Below, piece by piece: positions 1 to 13,900 of a stretch of DNA of 64,000 bases. A program made the translations under genes and the position numbers. This stretch comes from Tamarix chinensis (taxonomy: Eukaryota > Streptophyta > Magnoliopsida > Caryophyllales > Tamaricaceae): positions 140,152,859 to 140,216,858 of the forward strand of contig CM060171.1 in the NCBI GenBank assembly GCA_030549775.1, in the 5' to 3' direction. The notes beneath the pieces are model-generated. The model was not told where the DNA came from. It did not search any database and saw nothing but the letters and a program-made list of their open reading frames with translations. How positions within the stretch are numbered: the stretch's first letter is position 1; the number at the start of each line of letters is the position of its first letter.

Positions 1-524
1 CCCTAATCATGTGTTTCAAATGTGTCTTAAATTCCATGTAGTATGTTCGTATATTTTATATCATGATACAACATTTAACAGGGTAATTAACATTATGGTG
101 CATGTAAAGAAATATCTCTAACCTTAAAACATACAAATAACAATTATCGTATTCTAACCCTAAGCATGCTATTTATAACAACCCTAGCTACCATGATATA
201 TCCATCATGGCCTTTACAACATCATGTTATAGGGTTACAAACCCTAGACATGCATACATAGATCGTTTAACATGTTAATCATGTATATAGTTGAACTTAA
301 CAACAACTGTATGTACTATTTAGCATGCCATAATACTTGAAAGATATAAAACCTTATCATGATTATATATATAAAAAATCCTAACATATTCACACGTAAT
401 TTCTACCATATCATAAGTGATTGGATTCACCTAAATCCACGCTTACACAAAAGTACAAAAATAGTCTCCTCCATTATCGTTAAGAGTTATCTAAGAAATT
501 AACACACAATCACACATATATTAG
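1..524. other. Unassigned AT-rich flank left of repeat copy A
   Basis: AT-rich DNA with many short AACCCTA-like words and no coding potential that I can support. It may belong to an older repeat into which copy A inserted, but I could not match it to a specific part of the large repeat family. Confidence 0.3.
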
Positions 525-3500
525 TGTAACACCCCCAAATTTAGGAACTAAAAATTTTATTTTAAGAGTTAATGGTGGAATCCAAAACACAAATCATAGG
601 GGTGTCACGCCACATCCAAAATAGAAGAGATACTCTTTATGCCCAGTCTATGTTGGATGTAAGGTAAAGGTAACCTTATTCCTAAGATTCGGGTATGGGA
701 AGTACTTGATTCCACCATGATAAATGATATGAAATAGAGACAAGGAAATAAATAGTAAAAATAGAGGACTACAAGTTCAAAGGGAGATGGAGATATTTGG
801 ATAACTATACCCTATACCAATTCAATTAGCACTCACCCAAATCAAGTACATCAAGCTAATAACCATCAATCACCTAAAAAAATAGGGTGGATTTGCTCGT
901 GAAAATGAGAAACACCTATGCAAATAATGGTCCATATGCTACATATTGAGTAAGGTAACAATTGTCGAGTAAGTGGTACAAAGAGTTTCATAAGTTCACA
1001 ATAAAGAATAAACATATATGTACGATACATAAAACCATGATAGATAAAAATTGATCCAGATCTCATTATTAGATATAAAAAAATTCATTATTTTATTTAC
1101 ATTGAGTTCAAGGACCCCACTATTCTTAAACCGGTGAAATGATTTGAATCACCTCTTAGGGACAACACACTTGAGCCACTATTATCGTTCGATGGAACAG
1201 ACCTAACACCTTGATCCTGAATCACATAATCTTCCACTTTAAATAATTAATATCTTATCCATTAGTTACTTATATCAAATCATATTATTATTCATGTCGA
1301 GTTTAGGGCCTCACTATTTTTAATTCGTTGGAGCAGGTTGAATCATCTATCAAGGACAACACACTTTAACCACTATTATGGTATGATAGAAAAACCCAAC
1401 ATCTCTCAAAGAAAAATTCACATGAGCCACTATTATTAAATAAGTGAAACAGTCTAAAATACCTCTTAGGGATAACACATCTAAGCTACTATTATCGTCT
1501 AGTGGAACAAACCCAACACCTCAGCCCGACTCACATGATCTTTCATTTTAAATAATTATATATTATTTATGATTACTTCGATAGGTAAAAAAACATAACC
1601 ACATAGATATCAAGGCCTCTCCCAAGGGAAAAATCCATAAGCTCCTTGAGAAACCCTAATTTTACACTATGTGCATAAATTTCTCCATATTTATTATTTA
1701 TCCACCAATTTTGGCACATATTTATCAAATATTATCATTATCAACATATCCTAATTTCAAGGTCCAAATCCTAATTATTACACATGCGATAATATTCCTA
1801 TCTCAAAAGCTACTATTTATGAGGCTTACAAAACCCTAATTTCACAAGTTATGTATAGCTTTTCCTTTATATAATCACCAAATTCAATATACATTCCAAA
1901 AATGACAATATTAAAAACATATCAAAAAATAATGATTTAACCCCCAAATTTTTACACATGCAATACCAACCCTATCTCAAAAGTTATTATTCACAAACCC
2001 TACAAAACCCTAATTTCACATATAGGTCATAAATTCTTCCATAAGACTTATATAATCACAAAATTTAATATACATTATTAAAATTCCAATATTAACAATA
2101 TATCAAAAAATCACGGTCTAACTTTAACATGTCACATATACAATAATAATATAGCCCTTTTTAGGGTTATTATTCGCAACTTAGGCCATTCTCTCACTTT
2201 GTTGAACTTAGGCCATTCATGATTTCTCTAAAAATTTCACATGATCTAGTTAGCATATTTCAATCAATGTAACACATTAAAGTACTATAATATTCATATT
2301 AAACCCATATGGACCAAAATGCCCTCTAAAGATAACCTAACACCTTTATTTCATAAAACCCCTACATGTCTGACGTCATTATTTTCAAATCCTCAAATTA
2401 TACATCACCATACCTCTTGCATATAATAATTTCCTACTTACCACAATTATTCAAGTTCACATTATATTTCCATATGTTATACTAGTCCACAAAATACAAC
2501 TTAGCATTATAACGCATCTTTCTTCATCCTCTCTCTCTTTCCATCATATAATTCACATTATTATATCATAGCATTAACAACATACATTTATAAAAATAAA
2601 AATAATAACATGATAATATATATAATCATACAAAACATTTAACACAAACCCCTAAACAATAACTAATATCCTTACTAAAAAAGGCACCAGTCTATAAGTA
2701 TGTATGTCATATCCAACCTCCTCCAAAAACTCTGATAAATCACCTAAGAAACAAATAACAAAACACCATTAGGATTTAATGACACAATTAGGGAAATGAT
2801 AAATATATGGAGGAAAACTGAATGGTTTGTTTGGAGTTCCTTATGTGGTGGATGGTGGAGAAAAGAGGGAGGCTTGGTGAAAATGGATGGTGGTGGAGGG
2901 TGTGTTATGGTGAGTTTGGCCAGTGGTATGGGTGAGGTAATGGTGAAGGCTGCTAGTGCTTGGGTGGGAGGTGCAAAAAGGGCAGATAATGGTGGTTTTT
3001 ATGGTGCATTTGGTGACAAGAAGGAGAAGGCTTGGCTCGAGTTGGTGGTGATAATTTTGATAGAAAATTTAGAGGGAGGGAGGAGATTATCTCAACATTA
3101 AATGTGGGAGCCTATGAGTATATATATACATATACATGCATGAATAGAGAGGGAATGATACATGTGAGACATGGGTAGAATTTTTTAACGAAAACCATTA
3201 GTGTAGGGTATGGGCGGTGATGTGCTGGTGGGGTAGGGTGTCGGTGATGTAGGCATGGCTGGGGTAGAGGCACGGTCAGGTGAGATTTTACGTAAGAGAA
3301 AGGAGAGACATGAGAGGAAGAAAAGAAAGGTCAATTGGTAGGGAAAAGAAAAACAAAAGGAAAGGAAAGGGAAATGAGAAGGGAAAAATGAAAGAGGGAG
3401 TAAATAAGTTTAGGTTTAGAATTAGATTTAGGTTAGGATTTTAGGATAATTTAATTATCAACCATTAGGGTTAGGTTTAGATTAAAATATTAATGACCTA

Positions 3501-4668
3501 GAATAAATATTAGGGTTAAGTTAAAAATTAAGATTAAGAAGTTAGGGTAAGGTAGAAATATTAATTTTTAAGATTAGAATTAGGTTACAATATTAATTAC
3601 TCGATACTAAGTTTAGCTATAATTCAGGGTATTAAAATTAGCATATAAAACAACAAAATAATAACTAAAATATTTATCAAAGCAAATTGTGAATTGTTTT
3701 AGCAAATAACTAGCTAAATATGGCACAACAACAAATCATGTAATAAAGGAAGGAGGCAATGGTGGGAGGTGTCAAAGAAAATGGGTGATTAACGACACTT
3801 TTGGTTGTTACTAGGGGAAGTGACTGGTAGAAGTGGTTGAAGCTAAGGAGGGATGGTACAATGGATTTAGCCAACACCAAGAAGGGAGGAGCGAAGAGTT
3901 TGGGTGTAGCAAGGTGGATGGGATCGGTAGAAGTGGCCAAATGAGAAGGGAGGTGATCAGTGGGGTTTGCCGAAGGGATTTGGGGTACTTCACTAGGTTT
4001 GGGCATAGTTTAGGGGTGGCTTCGGCAAGGGTTGACAAAGGTGGGGGGTGAGGGAGCAGAGGAAGTAGTCGAAGCTAGGAGAGAAGGAGTGGTGGTGGTG
4101 TGTGTTGCTAAAAACATGGTTAAGATACATCAGACGATGAGAGCAACAATGGAGATCAACATGGTTTTTCTTTCTTGAGGAATATTGGGAGGAAGGATAG
4201 AGACATACACTTTTCTTGAAGGATTATACAAGACACAAAAATAGGGGGGAATGGAAGGCTTAAGAGGATAGTGACGTGAAGGGAAAAGTCGAGCAAAACA
4301 TGGAGGAGACGAAGACGTGCAAGAGGTATGGTGGTATGGTGTAGAGGAAGGTCACGCCAAGTAGAGGGATTAGGGTATGGTTAAAATCTAGTATAGGATA
4401 GGGTAATAATTTAGGAAGGTTAACCGGGGTAAAAAAATCCGATTACTGGGAATAAGGTTACCCAATTTCGATTGGGGTCTAAACTAGGATTAAATTTAGT
4501 AACCTAAATTCTATAATATTTTAGCCTAAATAAAATGTATATATAATATTTCATAATAATACGTATGTCAATAACATATTTAATACAAAACACCCTACAA
4601 TAATTATTACAACTAATTATACATAATTATTGGTTTATAATTAGGGTTTCTAATAGTGGGGTATTAGA
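525..4668 (+). repeat. Copy A of the large TG...CA repeat family (old, about 4.1 kb)
   Basis: Begins TGTAACACCCCCAAATTT at 525, the same terminus as the other copies (called the Y end here), and stops at GGGGTATTAGA near 4668, a decayed form of the opposite X end (GGGGTATTACA). It carries the family landmarks in order: the block around 886-955 resembling GAATGAGCAACGCTCATG...ACTGAGTAAGG, several CCACTATTAT...GATGGA motifs (about 1170-1500), a purine-rich stretch (2820-3420 and 3740-4380) and an AT-rich end. No clean 5-bp duplication is visible (ATTAG on the left, ATAAT on the right), as expected for an old copy. There is no coding content. The ORFs at 2796-3101 and 3710-4051 lie in purine-rich repeat DNA and are not genes. 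Confidence 0.6.
2819..2844 (+). repeat. 26-bp match to the MITE terminus in intron 10 of the DUF547 gene
   Basis: This stretch inside copy A matches 8169-8194, the left end of a small inverted-repeat element, at 25 of 26 positions by eye. It is probably a solitary fragment of the same MITE family. Only one terminus is present; the downstream sequence is ordinary purine-rich repeat DNA. Confidence 0.4.
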
Positions 4669-4989
4669 ATAATTATGTTATATCTTTCTCTTCTAAAAGC
4701 CCATATAAGCCCAGACTAAACCTTAAGAGTTAAAACCACGTTATTTCTCTTCTTGTGTTGTGGATTATGTTTTATATCTCCTAATATTGTTCTTCACATC
4801 TTCAATCAATTAATCAAATCTTCAAACACCTCCAAGATTATACATTCAAGATCCATTCTTCTTATTTTTATTCTTCTTCTTCTAAGAAATAATTCTCCTC
4901 TCAAGATCATCACCTCTTGAAGTTATTTTGGTGTCGTAGGATCATTTTTTATGCTTGAAGACTGAATATACTATATATAAGGATTTCAC

Positions 4990-6430
4990 TTTTAGTAACC
5001 CTTCTTAAAGTATGGTTTTTTATTTATTATATAATGTTATACCTTCTTATGACTATATTTTATGCATCATGATATGTATTATGATTAGCCTAAGAACATA
5101 TAATTTTATATTAAATTCATGGTAGTTTTAATTTGGCTACAACTTTGTAAAAATTAGTATGAATTCAATCATGAGAGTTTACCCATCATATAATATATAA
5201 AATGGAAGCTCTGGAAGTCTAGTTTTCATAAAATATATTAGTTTTTCATTTTTAGTTACATAATAAAAACATATGGGGTTATAGTAAGAATTGATTGAAT
5301 TTGAAAAATTATATTGGTTTTAACCAATGCTTAAGTTTTGGTGGTTATGTTGACACTAAGTATCAATGTTTGGCCAAGGTTGATGAAGTTTGATATTTTA
5401 ATATACGTGTGGTTTTGAGATTCTGGTTAAAGATGTGAGTTGGATTTGAAAAGTTAGTTATTCTTGCTGAATATTTCTATTTTTGGAGAGTTACCTTTTT
5501 GGTGAGTTTTCTCTTTAGGAAAATTTATATATTTAGAAAGTGGATAATAAAAGAAAGAGAATTAATGAAAAATAGTTACTTAATGTACATTATGCGATCA
5601 CCTTAATAAGATATTAATACTGTAAGTGGAACAAAAGAGCTTTGGGTATTTCACGGTTAGTCTCTTGAAGTTAGGGATTGACAATCGTCCTTTTTTTTTC
5701 TATTGTGGATACTTATTTATCTATCAGTTGTATCTATTTAATGTTCCTTATCTACTTACAGGCTTTTCCGAACCCTATTAAAGAGCATGCACACTTAACG
5801 ATAGGATGCTCGAGGTGGTAGATCTTTAAAATTTTGTTATCTCCTTTGAATTATGTTCTCTGGGATGACCCAAGTGTGATTTTTAATCCTTTCGTGGTTG
5901 ATGGTAGGTCTTCAGACTTTAATTTTCTAGGTTACCATTTGTTTATTTTACCCAATAAATAATTAGATATCATGATCGCCTAAAGTAAAAATCAATAATC
6001 GGATATTTTTCCCTTGTGGTTTCCTTATATGATTGTGTGTGTGTGTGTAGGCATTCATATATGCACTTCTATGTATACCATTCATTTATACTTAAGTGTT
6101 ACTTACTTATTCCTCAAGATAACTTATTTCATGTTTTAAATGGGGTTGTGATGATCCATGATTTATATGGTGAGCAGAGGACCTAGTACAGATTAAGTAT
6201 GAATCTATTTAAGGTTTGGACCACATATATGGTCAGCATTTTCATTTTTGTGATTTTATTCAATTTGATTTGTTGAGTCTTATTAAACATTGCTATTTTC
6301 TTTTATTTGAGTTAATAATAAAGTTTACATTAAATCCAAACAAACAACAAGTTCAAGGATCTTTTGAGAATTTTTTGATCGGGCTAGATCCGAATTTTAC
6401 TTTTGGGGTTTGAATTTGGGTTCAAGGATG
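4990..6430 (-). repeat. Probable degenerate partial copy of the large repeat family
   Basis: AT-rich DNA with traces of the family read in reverse. The stretch at 5592-5630 (AAGATATTAATACTGTAAGTGGAAC) parallels 48630-48660 in copy F, and 6150-6190 (TGATGATCCATGAT...GAGCAGAGGACCT) parallels 34092-34135 in copy D. The end near 6412 (TTTTGGGGTTTGAAT) is a weak Y-end candidate. Boundaries are uncertain, and 4669-4990 between this and copy A holds nothing I recognise. Confidence 0.35.
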
Positions 6431-6944
6431 AGATGAGTTTAGGACCCTTTATGCGAACTTGCCATGAATTTATATATGTATATGTGTCTCTATACGTGTG
6501 ATATGCATACGTATTTTTTCCCAAGTATGAAATTTTTTTCACAAGATAATTTATTTTGGATATGGGTTTTCAGTTTTAGGTATAAGGAAGGGAGAAAAGA
6601 TAAAATTCCCATGAGATATTTAGAGTGGGTATCAAGTTGGAATAAGGCCTTAAATCCACGAAGATTGATGTAGGGATTCCATGATAACAAAAAATAAGGA
6701 ATTGAAACTTGTTTGAAAATTTATAAACATATTGGATGCAAGGATAGGGATGTTGTTTCTTATCCCCACCCTCTTTAACATTCTTGGGATCCATAACTTC
6801 AAGTGAGATGGTGCACTTTCGGACAGTTATTGCTCACTGGAGGCCTTATTTCTTATCAACATTGAGCACCCCTTGTTGGTTGTTGGCAATTCAAAGAGCG
6901 TTTTTCCTATTGTGTGATTACTCATGACTAGGGATGCACACGGG
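6431..6944. other. Unassigned intergenic DNA
   Basis: No gene or recognised repeat seen. Short overlapping ORFs occur on both strands at 6464-6794, but none has a recognisable domain or splice context. Confidence 0.3.
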
Positions 6945-7140
6945 CCTAAAATAAAGTTTAAAATTGATTCATTTGGCTAAACGAATGAGTTAAACTAAAC
7001 TCGTAAACCTATAATAATAAATGTGTTAAGTTGAACTTCCTTGAGCTTGAAACGAGCCTAAAAACAAAATAAAAACTTAATTTATTTAACTAAATGAATG
7101 AATAAAACCAAAATTTTAATAAGCTATACTCATATCTATC
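6945..7140. mobile_element. hAT-like MITE candidate (GGGATGCACACGGGCC type)
   Basis: Starts near TAGGGATGCACACGGGCC, a terminus style common to plant hAT-derived short elements, followed by degenerate ACGAGCCT/CTCGTAAACC words. I could not define the other terminus or a target-site duplication, so this is a resemblance call only. Confidence 0.3.
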
Positions 7141-7665
7141 CTAAGCTTCACAAAATAGCCGGTAGTATTTGCTAGGAAAGGTCACTTATCTCCTTTTGTT
7201 TTGCGTATCGATCGTGGAAGTTAAAGTTTTTTTTGTTTTGTTTTTGGGATATTTGATTTCATTGGATGTACTTTGCGTCCCTGAAGATGCCACCATAGTA
7301 ATTGAGTTAGGTTCCATGACTTTCGATGGATAAAAAAAAGATTAAAAAAATAGATGCAAGCATCCATGCCCAAAATGAGAATATGGCACATAACATCGAT
7401 CAATAAGTGACCGTAGGGGGAACAAAGTATTCAACAATAACCAATAATAATTTTATATGAACCGATCCATCAACAAAGAACTGGAACTCTTGCGTATGTA
7501 CACGCTAAATGGCAGGACCGTAAATGTCTGCATAGCATGAGAGATCATTACAGTGATTACACCACTGTAAGATTGAGCGTTCTAGTGAAATTAGATGGAT
7601 ATAATGGTGGACGAACAAGAAGTGAATCATCTCACAAGTCACAACCAAATAAAATAGAAGAACGT

Positions 7666-7995
7666 TCATAGCCACCATGGTTTTGCTGCTAATTCCTTTG
7701 AGAATACATATCGAAACTTGGTGCTATAAGTCAACCAATCCACGATCTGAGATGCTTTTCTATTGGATTTAGAGTCCATACATTTCTGAATAGAATCACG
7801 GAGCTTCTTCTCCACATTATCACATACATACTTGAGAAGATCATCTGTGCCAAGGGAAGATTCTTTGGCAACTCTTTCGAGCAATTTCGGCAGAAACACT
7901 TTTCGTGACTTCTTCACAACTATGTTGGCCTGAAGAAACTCCCTTCTTGCCAATTCCAGTTCATCTTTTATATTTGAAGCTGTGTAGACCTTCAG
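7666..7995 (-). CDS. DUF547 gene terminal exon 11
   Basis: Encodes residues 497-605 (LKVYTASNIKDELELARREF ... FSKELAAKPWWL) and the TGA at 7668-7666. The acceptor is TTGCAG|CTG at 7996. The frame matches exon 10 (GAT CCT GTG | CTG AAG GTC). The nearest coding neighbour is exon 10, 5.5 kb away across transposon-derived DNA. The roughly 250 bp beyond the stop are presumably 3' UTR; no polyadenylation site was assigned. Confidence 0.92.
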   Translation of the reverse strand: MKVYTASNIKDELELARREFLQANIVVKKSRKVFLPKLLERVAKESSLGTDDLLKYVCDNVEKKLRDSIQKCMDSKSNRKASQIVDWLTYSTKFRYVFSKELAAKPWWL

Positions 7996-10900
7996 CTGCA
8001 AATAAGTGTCCCCGTTAGTCTCTCAATATAATGCCAAAAATAGGAACAATGTTGCATTCGAAGATGGCTAATATGGAAACGGAAAATTGACAATCTAGTT
8101 CAGAGGCTGCAGTTCTGTAGTCAACCTTTATTCTCAGCTAACAGTTACTGATGGCAACTATCAAGTAATGAATGGTTTGTTTGAAGTTCCTTATTAAAAA
8201 AAGCTATCAAAATTAATTACTTATTTTAACTATTTGTTCTAAAATTTGTTAAAATAAGTAAATAATTTGGATAATTATTTTTGATAAAGAACTCCAAACA
8301 AGAGAGAAACTAATAGATGGATCAAAATTGCAATTTTATTTCAAGCACCAGGTTCCAACTTCCAAAATCATAGGGTGTGATGAAACTAACAGTGTTTCAA
8401 CTTTCAAACTTGCACAAAGACCTTACAAGATATGCCATACAATTAGTATGAGTAGTTCACAAGAGGCAAACATCAAGAAATAACATTTTCTGAACCATTC
8501 AACTGAGAAAGCTAGCTGATACTAGTATTTAACTATATTGTAATCAATGATCACTGACATCAATAGCCCACTACAAAGTTTACAACCATTACAACCTTAA
8601 TGATGAGGTTCGCCAAAGCCATAATAAATGGCATTATTCTTTGAATAGAAAAAGCTACGAACACTTCTCCTTCTTCCTTTTCCCCCATTTTCCTTCCCAA
8701 TCATGAGGTGGATTCATAAAAAGGGTTCCCTCATTCTTTGGTGATGGAGTTAGAATACTCACGCTACACAATTTCCATTTCTAAAAGAAGAGTAAAATTT
8801 ATTATCTCCTAGTTCATTAAGTTTTTATAAAGGTATAGGTAAAGCAACCGTCATGAGCCTGTCTTTTGGGGCAGTATTAGCTGCAGAGAAGAGAAGGATG
8901 CATAGGTTGAAGATTTGATTAACAGAGCAGTGTTTATGTGTGAAGAAATAGTAGTGCAAAATGGCTTTTACAGAGGTTGGGGAAAAGTGCTGTTCTTTGA
9001 TAAAAATCAACGTCGTCATTCACATAAATCGAAACAATGTGCTTTGGCATATCCAGCTGTTGAGTTCTCGGACAAAAGGAACAAAACCGATATATAAGTT
9101 TGCTGGCCAAAGGGTGACGCCGATGAAAAAAGTCGTCAACCAAGTGCAAAGATGACAACCAAATGGTGACGTTTATGGGCATCGACCAAGTGCAAAGGGT
9201 GTTAGCCAAAAGGACTTCAGTCTAGGGAAAATGATGACCAAAGGATGTCAATTAAAGGGAGTTGGCCAAAAGGCATTAGCCACGGGCGTTAACCAAGGGG
9301 CGACAGACCAAGGGCGACAACCAGTTATGGGTGATGATCAAATACCAACCGATGGGATTGGTTTACTGGGACAACCAAGTGGGCGACATCGAGAAAGAAG
9401 ACATGAGCAAAGAAGGGATGTCAAGGAGTAATTAGAAAATCCCCTTAATATAAGAGATTAAGTACCCATCATCATGTCATCCTATAAGTTAACAAATGCT
9501 AGTTCATATAGTGAATCCTTATGTAGTAACTTGTATACTATATCTGACTTGGATTGATGTTAGGCAGAAATTTGTATTAAGTTTGTTAGCTAGTGATGGT
9601 TGAGTATTTGACCAAGGGTGAGGGAAGGTATAAAAGATCATCTCTTGACCATTTGTAATTGTGGTACAAACTCTCAATATTCTCATAATCTTCATACTCA
9701 ATAAAACCCCCTTGGCATAATGGGGTGGCAGAACAAATGAACCACACATTGATGGAGAAGGTAAGGTGTTTGCTCTTACATGTCAAGCTTTTAAGATCAT
9801 TCTAGGGAGAAGCTTTACACATGGCATGTCACCTCATCAACTTATCTCTACCAAGTCCTTTAAATGATGATGATGTGACTTGGTAGAGATATGAGCTACA
9901 ACCATAATGGAGTTGAATTATAAGCTACACCTTAACATAAAAAGAAAAGTGATACGATTTGAAAACTTTTAAATTTAAAATGTCAAATACATCTCCAAAG
10001 ATGAAATAATGATAAAAAATTATAAGGCCCCAAAACAATTAATATAATAATTCACTTTTAATTGAATAAGATAAATTAAAATAAATGATCTCAAAATAAT
10101 TAGCTTTTAATAATATCTTGGAATAAAAAAATGACACAAGCATGACTTAAATATGAAATAACCTAAATCTAATCTAAATTCGACCCGAAAATATAATAAT
10201 TCAAATTCACCTAAGCCCGATCCGAACCCGAACCGAAATTAGAACAACCGAAATTTATCCGAATCCGAGTCCATCCGATCTCAACCAGACCCGATCCGAG
10301 ACCTTAGAATGATCCGAGATTATCCGATATTGAGTTGATCCGAATCAAACCCGACCCATCCCGACCCGACAAAATGATCCGAAATTATCCGAAATCGATA
10401 TGACCCGATTATCATGTAACCCGATCCGATAGTGATCCGACCCGCCCGATTGCCAGCTCTAGGTGTATGGTTGTTGGGCATTTTTTCACACACCAAGGGA
10501 GACAACAAAGTTGGATAAGAAGGCTTGTTAATGCGTGTTCATCAAATATGGTGAAGAGAAGTTTAGTTACAAGGTGTATGATCTAGTAGCTAAGAAGGTC
10601 ATTTGAAGTAGGGATGCTATGTTCTTTGAGGACCAAATCATCAAAGACTTCGTAAAAGATGGGAGGCCAGATGCCTACATCAATGAGTTACTGGAGTTCA
10701 ATGATGATTCAAAGGCAGGTATCCCTATGGATGTTGCTCCAAAAGGGGTAGCTGAGGCACATTCTAAATTAGATGAAGATATGTCAAGAAACCAGGTTGA
10801 GGTAATAGAATGTGAAGACTGATAACCCGAGCTAGTATAACCCCAAGAGTCCAACACACTTGAAGCTTCACAAGAAGTGTGGAGATCCACCAAAGGATTA

Positions 10901-13900
10901 GGACTGACCAAAAAGTACCCTGTAATGGACTATGTGTTACTCTTAGACGATGGAGATCTTCTATGCTATGATAATTCCCTCAGTGACACCCATAAGGATA
11001 AATAGTTGATTCTAATAAAGGAAGAGATAAGATCCCTCCAAAAGAACAATACTTACAAGCTTGTGGAGAGGCCAAAAGGGAGAAAGGAAAACAAATGGGT
11101 TTTCAAGATCATTCATGAGGAGGGAAAAAATAAGTCGAGGTACGAGACAAGGTTGGTGGCCAAGGGGTTGATTATGATGGGATTATCTCTTAGTGAAAAT
11201 GACATCCATCCATTTAATTTTGGGACAAGTTGCCACTCTAGATTTACAGGTGGAGCAAATTAACATGAACATAACTATCTTACACGGAAACCTCAAGGAT
11301 GATGTATACACGGAACAATTGGAAGGGTTTGAGGTCAAGGGCAGACAGGTTATGGTATGCAAACTAGTGAAGTGCTTGCCTGGACTAAAGTAGGTGCCAA
11401 GACAGTGGTATATAAAGTTCAAGTCTTTCATGGCTTAACAAAGGTACAAGTAGACATTAACAGACCCTTGTATGTTTCTGTAAAGGTTTGGACTTGGAAA
11501 CTTCATTCTTCTACTTCTATACATGAATGATATATTGATAGTAGGCCAAGATGTCAAACTTAAAAGAAAATTTGGCTAAGTCTTTCAAAATGAAAGAATT
11601 GGGTCATACCAAACAGATATTGAGCACACAAATCACACATGACCGATGTTAGAGAAAGCTATGGTTATCTATAAATAAGATACTCAATAGATTCAACATG
11701 AACCAAGTAAAGCTAGTTGATTTCCCCTTGCTCCCTAAACCTGGTTTAAGCTTGGAGACTGGTTAAACTCGATAGAAAAAAGATATGATTCTTTCCTTGT
11801 CTTGGAAGGGTAGAATTGTTAGGTTCCTCAACAAAAGGAACGAAACTGAGAAATAAGTTCATCGGCCATGGTATCAACATGAAAAGTGCTATGACATTAA
11901 GTGGCATCAACCAAGTGCAAAGGGTCGTTAAGCTAAGGGTAAAGGGTGTCGGCCAAAGGGTTACATCCAAGTGCAAAGGATGACGGACAAAGGGCATCGG
12001 CTAAGGGTGTTAGTTAAGAGACATTAGTCAAAGGGCATCAGCAAAGGGTGATAGACCAAGGGTGATGACTAAAGATCAACTAATGGGATTAGTTTGCTGG
12101 GATGGCCTAACAATCGAGATCGATGGAGAAGATGTGAGTGAAGAAAGATCGTCAGGGAGTGGCTAAGAAATACTTTAATATAAGGGATTTGATACTCATT
12201 AGCATGAAAACCTATAAGTTAATAGGAATTAACTCATAAAGTTAATCTTTACAACTTGTACACTTTCCCTGGTTATAATTGATGTTAGGTTAAAAAAAAA
12301 CGTGGTATCAAATTAGTAGCCAAAGGGCAACGACCAAAGAGTGACAGTTAGAGGCATTACTTAGGGATAATAGCCAAGGGACATTAGGCAAGGGGCGACA
12401 AACCAAGGGCAAATACCAGTTATAAGGGACGACCAAAGATCAACTAATAGGATAACTTGATTAGGACAACCTAATGCTTGAGACTAAGGAAGATGTGTGA
12501 CCAAAAATAGATGTTATGAAGTGGTTAGAAAATCTTTTAATATAAGGGATTTGGTACTTATCAGTATGACAACATATAAGTTGATAGGGTTCAACTCATT
12601 ATGTTAATCATGAGGTAGTAACTTGCACACTTCCTTTGACTTGGATTGATATTAGGTAGAAAGTTGTTGTAAGTTTTTCAACCAATGATGGTTGAGTGCT
12701 TGACCAAGGATGAGGGAGGACATAAAAAACCCTCTCTTGACCACTTGTAATTGTGATGCAAGCTCTCATTTTTCTCCTAATCTTTATACTCAATAAAAGT
12801 CTCCAATTTTTATAAATTTTTATTCGTGTGCTCGTAATCTTCAAATTAGATTTTCTTAGAATTATACAAGTGAACTAAGGATTAAACTTTCTTAGTGTTT
12901 CAACAATCTTATCTTTCCTTTAGTCAAGTTGGCCAATGGACAGAACCCACGAGAGACTGCCAAATTTCTTTATTTCCAACACCGATGAGAACCATGTATT
13001 TGGGTGAGAATTGAATCCCTTATATAAATAAAACAATGTTAATCATGCATTAATAGGAGAAGACATAACACCAATGCCATATTCCTTTTCCATCTTTTCC
13101 CTTATTTTTACAAGTGATGACAAAAACTAATAGATATGATAAGAACTAAGAAAGAATGAATTTTATAGCAAAACTAAGAGAGCACATTTTAAATTCTTCA
13201 AAGTTTAACAATTATGTTTTGTATTTTAACCCCTGAGCAACACAAGAAACAAAAAAATATCAATTTTTCTTAGTGTTACTATGTTTTGTAAGTCTAAATC
13301 TGCAACAACAAATCATAGCACAAAGTAGTATACCCATAATGTTAGATGAATGCGAGGCGTATAAGATAATAGATATGAAACCCTTCATATGATATAATCC
13401 TAGCAGCTGAGAAGTAAAATACTTAGGAATAATAAGACTATAATCTGGACTAGAGTACAAAATGACGTGCATTAAAGTGATAAATTACCACAGGATCTGA
13501 AAAGGCACCACTGCATAGGGCAAAACAAACTAGAGGTCGAGAATTAGGGAGCTCGAATTTGGAACCAATGAGTTGCTTCTCCTCTCCAGATTTTTTCCAC
13601 ATGGCTGTTGATAAAATAGCTTCTAGCCACTACACGTTATATATGTTAGAATATATGAGGTCAAAAATAAGAATAATGACAAGTAATAGAACTGATGGTT
13701 ACCATACTGCTATTAACACTAGGAAGATACCAAGAGCATCCCACATCAAGAATGACACCTAACTAACACAAAAGTTTTGTGGCAAATTACTATAGAACAT
13801 TGACCAATCACTATTCATATTCAACGAACTTCACATTCATCATTACCCACGGAACCATACATGTATGATGTTATTAGCCTACTAGGCATCGATATCCCTA

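Larger units (their letters stand above)
9058..12905 (+). mobile_element. Degenerate Ty1/copia retrotransposon inside intron 10
   Basis: Plus-strand copia relic, opposite to the host gene. A left LTR-like block (about 9058-9714, starting TGTTGAGTTCTCGGAC) resembles a right block (from 11817, TGTTAGGTTCCTCAAC). Integrase follows the left block at 9719 (frame reading GVAERMNRTLMEK-like, with substitutions), is interrupted by a GATCCG-rich insertion, and resumes at about 10469-10640 (FSYKVYDLVAKKV, FFEDQIIKDF). Reverse transcriptase remnants run 10921-11660 (YKLVERPKGRKENKWVFKII, RLVAKG, ILLLYMNDILIVGQD). Stops and frameshifts are numerous, and gag and most of the 5' internal part are missing. 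The right side carries LTR material twice (11817-12290 and 12300-12905). I see no target-site duplication. Confidence 0.75.

Noticed and set aside
866..1066. Short ORFs in 0.8-1.1 kb and similar 60-90 codon ORFs across the window
   Set aside because: Expected by chance in DNA of this composition; no splice context, domain or conserved neighbour.
3400..3600. TTAGGGTTAGG-like words suggesting interstitial telomeric repeats
   Set aside because: Irregular words with variable spacing and no run of the plant heptamer TTTAGGG; better explained as AT-rich decay in copy A.
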